A stretch of DNA of 64,000 nt from Eulemur rufifrons (lineage: Eukaryota > Chordata > Mammalia > Primates > Lemuridae), in contig NC_090986.1 in NCBI RefSeq assembly GCF_041146395.1, forward strand, positions 40,646,001 through 40,710,000, in the 5' to 3' direction. A program made the translations under genes and the position numbers. The notes under the pieces are model-generated. The model ran no database searches and was not told where the DNA came from. It worked only from the letters and a program-made list of their open reading frames with translations. Positions within the stretch are counted from its first letter, which is position 1. Each line of letters begins with the position of its first letter. Below, piece after piece: positions 1 through 10,051 of the stretch.

Positions 1-399
1 TTCCCCAGCCCTAAGTGTTCTAACTTATGGGTGATCTGAGAAGTCTAAGAGCCAGTGTAAAACAAACTCAGATCATGTTAGATTTTCTCCTTTTCAGTAT
101 AAAATAAAGATGTACTCAAACCAGTTATTTATAACCATGGCTGAAACTTCGTGATTTGAATATGTCAGAATTATGGCATGGCTGTTTTCCCTCTGCACTC
201 ATATGCTTCTTCATGTTTCTGAGAACAGAGGTCTCTTAATGACCTATCCCGAAGTCACTGACCCACGGCCACCTGCACATCAAGGAACAGCATCTGACAG
301 AGAAAGCCCAGCAATGGTATAAGTGGAGCAAACTCCCAGATGGGAGTGATAATGGTGGGCACAGCTACTAGAAACCCTTTCTGCCAATCCCTTCCCTCA
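1..399. other. Unassigned flank
   Basis: No gene, repeat family or regulatory site was recognised. The sequence is ordinary AT-rich, non-repetitive-looking mammalian DNA at the window edge. Confidence 0.5.
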
Positions 400-618
400 T
401 CACCACGTACCTCATCCTACCTTATTTTTCTTCATTATACTCATCACAATCTGAGGTAGCATTTATTTATTTGCTTGCTCATTGTCTATTTTCTCCCACC
501 ATAATGTAAGTTCTGGAATAAAAAAAAGGCTTTGTTTATTTTGTTCATTGCTCTGTGTTTAGTGCCCTGGGCACTGGCCTCTTAATAAATAGTTATTGTT
601 AGATGGGCAATCAATATC
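400..618 (+). mobile_element. L2 LINE 3' end fragment
   Basis: The stretch follows the L2 3' terminal pattern: a pyrimidine-rich lead, 'ataatgtaagttctgg', then a 'tttgttcattgctctgtgtt' core, 'gcactggcctc' and the 'aataaatagttattgttag' end. L2 is an ancient CR1-type LINE, inactive in placental mammals. Divergence is high, as expected for its age. No coding capacity remains. Confidence 0.75.
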
Positions 619-1850
619 AGGTAGCCTATAATTTCCTCATCTATTTGAGACTAGATAATCTCTGAGTCCTTCAATGCCAAAATTTCATGGTTCCCTATGG
701 CCAAGGACAAATGTCTACTCAATATATAGTTTAATAATTAAAGGAAGTAACTTGTTCTTATCTTATTCAGAAAATAAATGTAGGATCCAGTAGATTTCAC
801 CTCTGTCAAACATTTATTGGGAACTTTTATTTTCAGCAAGCCTTTTTATTTTTTTTAGGTCTGTTTTTTCTGCTGGAGTCAATTCTTGTTGCTACCTCTG
901 TTGCTAAAGTGACAATAGTACAGATGGACCTCAAGAATGTCTGATGGCCTGATGGCGTATTGTAGAATACAGAATCATCGACTTACAGAAATAATCTTTT
1001 TATAGATGTTACAGTCTTTGGGGATATGAAGGCCATAGGAACTGAATCAATTACTTGAGGGGGAAAAAAAGAATCAATACATAACTACTTAATGTGTCCA
1101 GACTCTGAATTACAGGAAAATTTTTGTTAAAACACAATGAAGTTATACTGTACAATTCAATCATAGGCTAACTCATTCAGGATTGTTTTTGCCCTAAAAT
1201 CCATCAATAATAACAATATTGTTTAGTTGCAAATGCAATTTTGAGGACTGATGTGAACAATCTACTTAAATAGCTATAACAATAACCATTAAATTTTCTC
1301 ACAATCGTTTCCATTTTTTTTTGTAGACATGGTATCTTGGATAACACCTGATGATAATAACTGAGGAACTGACATTCTGCAGGCCTGGCTTTATTTCTTT
1401 TATGCCTTAGGGAACTAATAAGTATGTAAATTAGACATGAATCATTATAGACACCTGTCAATCCAAAAATATGTGAGCAAAGTAGGCCAAAAATGATTGG
1501 CTAGGTGATTGGAGAATCTATTAAAATATATTGCTCTCTCTAATTGGATTAAGTTAGCTTCAAGTGATTGGCACATACACCAAGCTGAAGGACTGATGAG
1601 CAGGAGGCAATAGCCAGAGGGTGAGGCTAAATTTAAAGAAAGATCAGGAAACCATTTAAGATTGGGTTCAATGACCTTTGAATTACCTTCCAACCAGACA
1701 CTGTGTGATTTTAAGAAATTGCAACCCATCACTCCGTGATTCCATCCAGCAATAACTTGCCAAGTAACAGTAGGGAACTGAAATATCTGTGATAGAGTGC
1801 AAGAGATAATTAACAGATTTTTCCACCTGGATTCTCAACTAACCCAACTG
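619..1850. other. Unassigned AT-rich stretch
   Basis: No gene or clear repeat was recognised. Small open frames here have no family resemblance and use no coding-like pattern. A short T-run near 846-856 is the only low-complexity feature noted. Confidence 0.5.
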
Positions 1851-1854
1851 ATAT

Positions 1855-1970
1855 TTTCCAAGCTTTCCGGGTCTTAAGAGTCACCAGATGAGATTGTTGA
1901 AAATACCAAGTCTCAGGCTCCTGTCTGCCTCTGAGCTCTGCAGATTCTGATGAAATGGACACAGTTTGAA
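1855..1970 (+). mobile_element. Possible MER5-type hAT fragment
   Basis: The segment contains 'gagtcaccagatgagattg', 'ccaagtctcaggctcc' and 'cagattctgatgaaa', loosely following the MER5A order of a 'cacctggag' block, a 'gggcccca' block and a 'tctgattcag' block. Identity is poor, so this is a weak call compared with the clear copy near 16 kb. Confidence 0.4.
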
Positions 1971-3096
1971 ACAGAGAGAAAACCCTTCCTATAATCCTAC
2001 CGGGAATGATATGACTATAGCTTCTTTTTGCAATAGCTAAATAAAATGTCACCCTCTATATGACCATTTCTAATTATCTACAGGGGGTAATTGCCTTATC
2101 TAGGGGATTATAATTTTAGATTTTAAATTACCAGGCAGAAGTGTGATCACATCTAAATGTGATTTATGGTGTTTTTTGTATATATGTTTTAAATAGATAC
2201 ATATTTAACAAGTATTTTAAAAATTATATATCTTATATAATACATAATGTTATGCATATAAAATATTTATTATATAGAAAATTGCATGTGTGTTTGTTTT
2301 GAAAACATTAAAAGAGAAAGTGATTGATGTTTTTTTCTCCTCATTTGTATTGTAACATGAATTCTCAGGAACGGAGGAAGTGGCAAAGTTTTAAAAAAGT
2401 GTGAAATTGCTAATAAGATGATTTAGATTACATTCTTAACATTGTTCATCACGGAGGAAATGATTTTCAAAGGATGGGTACACTGACATATAAGTAGGAT
2501 CATTAAAAATAAAAAAACTTTTATGACATCATGTGTATGAACTGAGATGCTATTTAATTATAGACTCAAATAAATGACACTTAGGATAATTTTTGGCACG
2601 TTTGCATGTGATTTACTTTGCAAACAATGTATTTATTTTTGATAACTTTAGAAATTCACTCTGTGAAAAAAGGAAATAAAGGTTCAGATAGTACGATAAA
2701 ATCACTAACTGAAACATTTAACTCCTTGCTGATATTCTATAATGAAATCGTCACCAGAAAAACACAGGATGACTATTTTTCTCTATGAGAAGATTTTGCA
2801 TTAATAATTCAGCACGCTCATGGAAGGGACAAAGACATTTGCACTCACGCAGTTGCATGGGCACAGGGACACATACTACCTGAGCATTGATTATTCTTTG
2901 GGTTCCTAGGTGAAGAAATCAACATTTATATATTAGAGCTAATGAAAGATGGGCCTTCTTCCTAGACATTTTCTAAGTTAAAAATAACATTGAAATATTT
3001 TCAAAAATTGTAGAGAAAATCAATATTTGTAGCTCAAGATGGGAGTAAGGACTAAAGGGGTAGATAAACATCAAAGTCAAGGCATGGGTGTCCTGG
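1971..3096. other. Unassigned, AT-rich
   Basis: No gene recognised. Positions 2160-2285 are an A/T low-complexity tract. The remainder is unique-looking. Confidence 0.5.
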
Positions 3097-3245
3097 GGCA
3101 TATTCCTCTGTGCTTCAGCTTTTCGCTGGGAAATTTGTAATACTTTCTCCGTAGTTACAAAGATTCAATGAGTTCATACACGTAAAGTGCTCAGAAGAGT
3201 ACCTAGCAGATAAGAATGCCCAATAATAATAGATGTTATTATCAT
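3097..3245 (+). mobile_element. MIR SINE, 3' half
   Basis: The sequence follows the MIR consensus in sense: 'cctctgtgcttcagc', then the 'gattcaatgagttcata' and 'gtaaagtgctcagaagagt' blocks, ending in 'ccaataataatagatgttatt'. MIR is an ancient tRNA-derived SINE mobilised by L2; this copy lacks the tRNA-related head. Confidence 0.85.
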
Positions 3246-3513
3246 AAATCTTACAGCAGAAAATGGTCTCAAGGAATCAACTAGCTCAGGCAGCCCTGTC
3301 CAACAGTATTATTATTTCAGTTTTAAGAACAGATGGTGCGGACTCATAAGGAGAAGGTCTAGAATCTACCTTACAAGCCACCTTTTCTTGTGTACATTCA
3401 ATGGAATGCTGCCCTATCTCTTCCCTTTTCAGAAAATAATTTTGGAACATTTTCTGTCATAGAGCAGATGCTTAACAAATGTTGAATAGAGAGATGATTG
3501 TATGAGCTCTCCT
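3246..3513. other. Unassigned
   Basis: Nothing recognised between the MIR and the L1 3' end. Confidence 0.5.
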
Positions 3514-4122
3514 TTAACAGCTTTATCAAGATATAATTGACAAATAAAATTGTATATATATTTAAGGTATACAACTCAATATTTTGATACATGTATACAT
3601 TATGAAATGATCATCACAATTAAGCTAATTAACATACCCATCATCTCAAAAAGTTATCATTTCCCTCTCCTCCTCCTCCTCCTCCCTTCTTCTTTTTGTG
3701 GTAACAACACTAAAGTTCTATCCTCTAAGCAAATTTCAAGTATACAATACAGTATTATTAACTGTAGTCACCACGCTGTGTATTAGGTCTCCAGACTTTA
3801 TTCATCTTGCATCACTGAAACGTCATACTTTTTGACCAACATCATCCCATTTCCCCTACCCACTGTACCCTGGCAACCACAGTTCTACTCTCTGCTTCTA
3901 TGATTTTGATGATTTTAGATTCTGCATATAAATGAGATCACGTAGTTCATGTCTCTCTGTGTCTGGCTTATCTCACTCAGCATAATGCCCCCAGGTTCAT
4001 CCATATTGTCACAAGTGGCAAGATTTCCTTCCTTTTTAAGCCTGAATAACATTTAATTATATATGTATATATAAAATTATATTTATGTGTGTATACATAT
4101 ATATGTACATATATCAGATTTT
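3514..4122 (-). mobile_element. Old L1 3' end (L1MA/B type)
   Basis: Read antisense, this is the 3' UTR plus the last part of ORF2 of a mammalian-wide L1. The + strand shows 'agatataattgacaaat', 'tatgaaatgatcatcaca', 'attattaactgtagtcacc' and 'ggttcatccatattgt'. Complementing the last block gives the familiar ORF2 C-terminal stretch. The element is 5'-truncated and its outer part has degenerated into a TA-rich tract (4050-4115). No poly(A) tail survives. Confidence 0.85.
4045..4118. repeat. TA/TATG low-complexity tract
   Basis: An impure (TA)n tract with interspersed G and C, probably grown from the A/T-rich part of the L1 in which it lies. Confidence 0.7.
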
Positions 4123-4465
4123 TGGAGTGTTCCCACACAATAGTGATTTGTATTCTCTAGTATCCTCAAACGTTTTTCATCTTGACCAGCCCAGGGAAAT
4201 TCCCTCTTTAATTTGAGGGCAACCCCTATTTCCCTCAACTATCAGTATCATCAGTAGGCATAGGCTTTTGGAGTCAAAAGCAAGAAGTTTCGCAGTACAC
4301 TTCTTCTTTCTACAGTGCCTCATAACGCTCATCAATTAAGGAGCACAGAACCTGCTACTTTCTAAAAATGGTGAAGTAGGACAAGAACAGACCTGGGGAC
4401 AATCACATGAATTATTATTACTGAATATCATCCACCCTTGCTGATTTATTTCCTGTTACTTCTAT
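4123..4465. other. Unassigned spacer between two L1s
   Basis: Unique-looking sequence of mixed composition. No repeat or gene recognised. Confidence 0.5.
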
Positions 4466-4954
4466 TCTTCTTTTATTTATTTATGCATTTATTGACAAGT
4501 AAAAACTGTATATATTTATGATGCACAGCATGATGTGTGGAAATCTGTGTACATTGTGGAATGGATAAATCAAGCTATTTAACCTATCTACATACTTACC
4601 TTTTTTTGTATGTGATAAGAACACCTTAAATCTTCCCAGTAATTTTCAAGTATATAATATATTGATATTAATTGTAGTCATCATGGTGTATGATAAATCT
4701 CTTGAACTTATTCTCCTAACTAAAATTTTGTGTCTTTTCACCAACATCTCCCCAACACCACCAAACACCAGTCTGTGGTAGTGACTGTTCTTCTCTCTGT
4801 TTTATGAGTTTGAATTTTTTACACTCCACCTATAAGTGGGATCATGTCACTTTTGTCTTTCTGTGCCTGGCTTGTTTCACTTAGCATGATGTCCTCCAAG
4901 TTCATCCATGTGGTTGTATATGACAGGATCTTCTTATTTTCTGTTACAGCTTTT
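4466..4954 (-). mobile_element. Old L1 3' end, second copy
   Basis: A second antisense L1 3' end covering the same consensus region as the copy at 3.5-4.1 kb, so it is an independent insertion. Landmarks on the + strand are 'gacaagtaaaaactgta', 'attgtagtcatcatggtg' and 'cttagcatgatgtcctcc'. It is 5'-truncated inside ORF2 and ends in a T-rich remnant. Confidence 0.85.
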
Positions 4955-4961
4955 AACCACA

Positions 4962-5098
4962 CATCCCAGCTTTCCAAACTGTAAGTTTTATGACACAAGA
5001 ACTTCTGTTATCTTTACCAATATGTATGTAGCAATTTATACAGTGTCTAGCACAAAGTAGACATTCAAGAATATGTGTTGACTAAATGAATAAACATA
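4962..5098 (+). mobile_element. L2 3' end fragment
   Basis: Contains 'aaactgtaagttttatgac', 'acagtgtctagcacaaagt' and 'gttgactaaatgaataaa', the terminal blocks of L2 in sense orientation. Confidence 0.7.
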
Positions 5099-5123
5099 AT
5101 AGGCATTAAATAAATATTTATTG

Positions 5124-5221
5124 TATTGCTAGTGCTAGGTACATTATTTCACATACATAGATGCTCAATAAATAGGAATGAATAAACATGAAAAAAAGGT
5201 CGACAATGAAATACAGCATCA
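5124..5221. repeat. 98-bp segment with a second copy at 9953-10051
   Basis: This segment has a near-copy 4.8 kb downstream in the same orientation. Shared words include 'attgctagtgct', 'aataaacat' and 'aaaaaaaggt'. By eye the two are about 85-87% identical with one or two small indels, and similarity stops abruptly at both ends. It resembles L2 3' sequence at one end, but the shared part continues past any L2 terminus. This copy sits in unique flank and looks like the source; the other lies inside an L1 block. Confidence 0.75.
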
Positions 5222-6229
5222 AAACTTAGAGGATCATTTCATACCACCTTGAACCAACTGAATCAGTAAGATTCAATGAGGTATGTCATATGTTGAGTAT
5301 GGAATATGGGTGAATATGCTCCCTGATAACAAATGGAAATCTAGCAAGAAAGACCTCTTCTCTCCATTACATATTCCAGTTTCTTCTGGTTCGGGTTGAC
5401 TAGGCTAGGCCTCCATCAAGACTTTAGTCTTGTCTTTCTGGCAGCAGTCTGGGCTTATATAAAATTTCACTTTGAGGTGGTAGTTGGGGCAGAAGGGAAT
5501 GGCATGAGACTGGTAAAAAGATTGAAGTTGATTGACCCAGTTAGCAGAAGGCCCCAAACAGTAGTACAAACTCAAACAACATGGAGCCTCTCATCTATTT
5601 TTACAAAGAAAGAAGCTGCAAACGACTGTTGTATTGATGAGGGTTCTTATGGAGTAGGCATGTAATATTGGAGAGAACATGCTTTGTCATTAAACGAATC
5701 TATGACCTAGAAAATTCATTCTTTTTATTCATCACGGATTTGAGTAACTGAAAACAGGTTAATCATCATTTCATGGTTACCTGAGAAAAGGAACAAGCAT
5801 AAAAACCATCCCTCCTGCCAGATAGCCTCCTGTTACATGCTCTGCACATACCTTTATTAAAGCAATACCATATTATTTAGTAGCTGTTTATTCATTTATA
5901 TGTGAGATGATGGCTTTAGTCTTACTATTTTACCCAAAGTGCCAAACACAGTGCCCAATACTTTATTGAAACTACATATTTTTCTTTTGAGCTCAGATGG
6001 CTTAGGAAACATGCACATCTTATTAAATAATATTCACCTTCCCATTTACCTTTCCCGGTTTTCTTCATTTGTGTGGATTCATGTGGCATCATTCTCTTAT
6101 TTTAGTACAGTTTTGTTACCACCCTCCACTTGTGTTGTTATTTTCAAATATATTTCCATATGTTATAGAATTAATAATACAATTATAGACATACTGCTTT
6201 ATATCATTATTTTTTAAATACTTTAAGAG
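5222..6229. other. Unassigned, no gene supported
   Basis: An open frame of about 90 codons at 5396-5665 has no recognisable domain and no splice or promoter context, so I do not call it. Positions 5800-5960 faintly resemble L2 3' sequence, but not convincingly. The rest is AT-rich. Confidence 0.45.
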
Positions 6230-7690
6230 AAGAGATATAGATTTATGCTCTCTTTTACAATTACTTTTACTAGCATTCTTTATTACTCTATGTGCATTTG
6301 AATAGCAAGTGTGGGCTCACTAGTGTTCAGTGCAAAGAGCTTTTTTAGTATTTCTTATAAGGCCTGGGCGTGACACATTCTATCAGTTTTTATTTATATA
6401 AACATGTCTTTATTTCACCTCATTTTTGAAAGATAATTTTGCTGTGTGAGACTTTTGGTTAACAACGGTTTTGGTTGACAACACTGTAGCAGTGTGCAGT
6501 CTTTTATGTTACCCCTTGCTGGGCACAGCCCTGGGCATAGTAACAGTCACCACGGAATGACAGCCATTTTAGAAGGGCTCTCTTTATCTTTCTCTTTTCC
6601 TGATCTCTCTGTCAAGTTGTCTACCTCTACTGTTATCATACTCAGCTGTTAGCTTCTAGTAATGCCCACTAATTGCTCTATTATTTTTGACAATGCCTTG
6701 GGGCATATATTACTCCACAGTTTGATCTAATTAAATTTGGGCCTCTTTGCAGGGATAGCCTTTGAAGTTAGTGTTTGAGGCTTGTTATGATCCCAAGAGA
6801 AGTCTTCTTAGCTGTTTCTTTTCCTGATTCTTTTTGTTCAGTTACAAACTGTTCTACAGTTTAGCTTGTTACTCTCATGGAGCTACTGGCCTCCTCTTAA
6901 TTGCTTACCGTCAAAATCTCTATTGTTTTTGACAGCATCCTTTGGCTTGAACTTCCATACACTCTGTTCCAAATAAAATCAGTCCCCTTGGGGAGAGCTG
7001 CGGAGCACTCTGTTTTTACAGACTGCCTCTCTCTTTAGAAAAAAACTTCCATGCCACTGCTCTCGAGCTGATGGCAGGGACAGTGGCCCATTTCTCTTGG
7101 AGGGACACCATGACATTCTTGTTTTGTGAATGGGGTGGTATCCTGTATTCTGTTCAGCTTTCCTCTCCCAGAGTGAAGCCTCTGCTCTATGAGGGAGCAT
7201 AAGTGAGGGTGATCGAGGTCCAATATTCTTGGCCTGTCATGGCTTCATAGAGCTTCTGCCCTGAGAAATGGGCTGAGTATAAAAATGGAATCCCAGGCCT
7301 CTCAGAAGATTTGCTTGGAATAGAACTTCTGCAACATGGAGCTGGGAGGCATAAAAAAACTGCTGTTGGGCCGTCCTTCCCATAGAGAAACTGTCATCCT
7401 ATTTTGGGAGCAAAGGTTAGAGTGGGAGGAGGGAGCCCTGTGTTCTTGGCCGCATCTTCCAAGAGTTGAGTTTCCATCAGCTGATTCGAAGCAGGATGAG
7501 GATCAGGTCATGGATCAACCGGCCCAGAGTCTCGCTATTCTTACCAAATTTAGTAGATTCTCTTAGATAATTGTTTCTCCATATGCAGAATGTCCTCAGA
7601 ACACTTTCCAGAGTGTTTACATGTTTTACATTTATTTATTTAATTTATTTATTTCTCTTTATGTTTTCTACTAATCATGGTTATTCCCTG
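6230..7690 (-). mobile_element. Ancient L1 5' region (L1M type), antisense
   Basis: Starts with 'gatatagatttatgctctc'-like decayed sequence and the block 'gaaagataattttgctgtg', known from ancient L1 elements just 3' of their 5' UTR. It then becomes GC-richer to the right ('cttggggagagctgcgg', 'ctctcccagagtgaagcc', 'aatcccaggcctctcag'), as expected for an L1 5' UTR read backwards. Short open frames here are chance frames in the UTR. Only the 5' part is present; ORF2 and the 3' end are absent. Confidence 0.65.
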
Positions 7691-9118
7691 AGAGAAACGT
7701 CCTTGGAACTCCTCACACTGCTAGCTGGAAGTCACTTCTCAATACTTTGCATTTTAAAGAGCTTCCAAAGCTCTCGTGATCAGGCCAGTGCTCACTAGGT
7801 TAAATGTCTCCTAGTTACCCATTAAAAAAAAAACATTTTGTCCTGATTGTCAGACAATGTACTGCCACATGCCAGAAAATTGTCACAATAAATATACAAG
7901 CTATGATGGCAATCAATATGAAATCTATCTTCAGAGTTCATTATAGCACCTAATAATCTGCCCATGTCCCCTCATGGACCTTTAAAGATGATGCTTTATC
8001 AACAGGAAAAAAAACCCAACGTGGCAACAAAATTTCTAGAGTCCCTGAACTCACGTACTGAATAGACATTTGCACTATCTATAAGAGAGAGGATCTTGAT
8101 TATTATACACATTTAACATAATGGGAGAAGTGGATTTACTAACATTAAGTCGATACCTTGTCATGCTAGTGGCACTGTATTTGCCTCATACTTTCCATAG
8201 ATGTCATAGTTCATTCATTGTTATTTTTTGTAGGTAGGTAGAAAATGCATCTCAAGTGAAGTGTATTCACCTAAAGCAAATGACTAAGTTGCTTCATAAA
8301 ATGACAAAGGTTCTGTTTCTTTAATTTAGCAGGCACGGGAACCACACGTAATCCCTATCTAGTCAGTCATATTTCCAGCATTTTATTTGTTCTGAACCAA
8401 ACATATAGGGCCACATACTATTCTGTGTTGTTATTCTATGAACTTATAAAAGATTTGAGAGTGTTCAGTGAGTATTGAAACACATGTCTACGGAGGGTAA
8501 GGTGACCCTAAACGGTTTGTGACTATTATCTTTAATGCTTTCTTATTAACTTTTCTCAATAACCATGATACTACTTTCCTCACTGGAAAATAATGAGCTG
8601 CAACTGATATCTGAATATATGACAGGAAAAGATTCAAGGGTAAACTGGAAAAAAAGCATGATCTGTAGCTTTTCATTTAGTCTAAAGTGCCACATTGCTA
8701 CCCCAACCCCTTTGCTCTCACATTTTAGTTTACTTTTAAACTTTCCTCCTTTTCTCCCCCCTCCATCATCATCCAGAACTGTTATCTCAGAATCCTGGGG
8801 CTCTTCGGCTGTGGCTGGGTTGCTTTTTTTTTTTTTCTCCTAAGAGAAATTAGCACTGCAAGTGACTTATTCTGCTCACACCTGCTACAGAGTTAGACAG
8901 TAGTTAAGTATATGCCATTAATATTCTTCATGGACATCTAGTTGAATCTGGAACACCACCTGAAGAGGCAGATTAGTGAGAAAGAGGTGAAATCCTGAAT
9001 CTAATGTTACTTATTTCTTGATTTACATGTAAATACTCTTCAGAGAAGTGTGACATTATATATCCTCTTGAAATGATTGAGATACAATTTCTAGTGTGAA
9101 AACATTTACCTTTGTTTT
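7691..9118. other. Unassigned stretch
   Basis: No gene or confident repeat. Pyrimidine-rich sequence occurs at 8735-8775 and a T-run at 8823-8836. Small open frames on both strands here have no family resemblance. Confidence 0.5.
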
Positions 9119-9190
9119 TAAGTCAGATTTATTAAAGTATAATTTGGTTACAGTAAAATTTATCCTTTAAGTGTACAGTTTGTTATTTTC
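9119..9190 (-). mobile_element. L1 3' UTR scrap
   Basis: The + strand reads 'tttattaaagtataatttgg' and 'taagtgtacagtttg', the antisense of an ancient L1 3' end. It is the outermost piece of the nested L1 block that runs to 12.7 kb. Confidence 0.65.
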
Positions 9191-9191
9191 A

Positions 9192-9312
9192 TGGCAAATG
9201 TTTTATTTCTTCCTTTCCAATTTTTATCCCTTCTTTTTCTTGCCTTATCACAATGAGTAGGAGCTCTAGTATAAGGATGAATAGAAGTAGTAAGAATAGA
9301 GGTACTTATATT
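9192..9312 (-). mobile_element. L1 ORF2 internal fragment
   Basis: The words 'tttttcttgccttatcaca', 'aggagctctagtataagga' and 'gaatagaagtagtaagaat' are the antisense of the L1 reverse-transcriptase region that encodes the stretch after the catalytic core. No complete reading frame remains. It directly abuts the 3' end of the next L1, consistent with nested insertion. Confidence 0.7.
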
Positions 9313-9317
9313 CCTTT

Positions 9318-9952
9318 TCTTTCTTTTTTAACTTCAATATATTTAGGGTATACAAGTGTTTTTTTATTACATGGATAAATTGTATAATGGTGAAGCCAGT
9401 GCTTTCAGTGTAGCTGTCACCTAAATAGTGCACATTGTACCTAATAGGTAGTTTTGATCCCTCACTCCCATCTCACCCTCCCCCCTTCTGAGTCTCCAAA
9501 GTCCATTATATCACTTTGTATGACCATGTATATCCATCCTTTAGCTCCCACTTATAAGTGAATATATGCAGTATTTGTTTTTCTGTTCCTGAAATACTTT
9601 ACTTAGAATGATGGCTTCCAGTTCCATCCAAGTTGCAGCAAAAGGCATTATTCATTCTTCTTTATGGCTGAGTGGTACTCCATAGTATATATGCACCACA
9701 TTTTTTTTATCCACTCCTCAGTTGGTGGACATTTAGGTTGAGTCCATATCTTTGCAATTGTGAATTGTCTTGTGATAAGCATGTCAGTACATGTATCTTT
9801 TTGGTACAATTACTTCTTTTCCTTTTGGTAGCTATCCAGTAGTAGGATTGCTGGATCAAATGTTAGGTCTACTTTCGGTTCTTTGAAGAATCTCCATACT
9901 GTTTTCTATAGAGGTTGTACTAATTTACATTTTCAACAACAGTGTATGAGCA
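9318..9952 (-). mobile_element. L1 3' end, antisense
   Basis: Runs from a T-rich remnant of the poly(A) tail, through the 3' UTR ('atatttagggtatacaagtg', 'agtgcacattgtacctaa'), into the end of ORF2 ('tccatagtatatatgcacc', 'gtaggattgctggatcaaat', 'actgttttctatagagg'). It breaks off at 9952, where a 99-bp foreign segment begins. The 5' UTR of an L1 in the same orientation resumes at 10052, so the two parts may be one element with an internal deletion. Confidence 0.85.
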
Positions 9953-10051
9953 TATTGCTAGTGCTGGATACATTAATTCACATACAGTAGATGCTTAATA
10001 AATATTGGATAAATAAACATAAAAAAAGGTTGGAAATGAAATGCAGCATCA
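9953..10051. repeat. 99-bp copy of 5124-5221 at an L1 junction
   Basis: Sequence unrelated to L1 sits exactly between the ORF2 end of one antisense L1 part and the ORF1/5' UTR of another. It matches the segment at 5124-5221 at about 85-87% by eye, in direct orientation. See the matching entry there. Confidence 0.75.

Noticed and set aside
3514..4954. The two adjacent antisense L1 3' ends as a segmental duplication
   Set aside because: They cover the same consensus region but differ too much from each other, and their flanks do not match. They are independent insertions.
8735..8775. Pyrimidine-rich tract as a splice acceptor
   Set aside because: No AG with exon-like sequence follows at a proper distance, and there is no partner donor.
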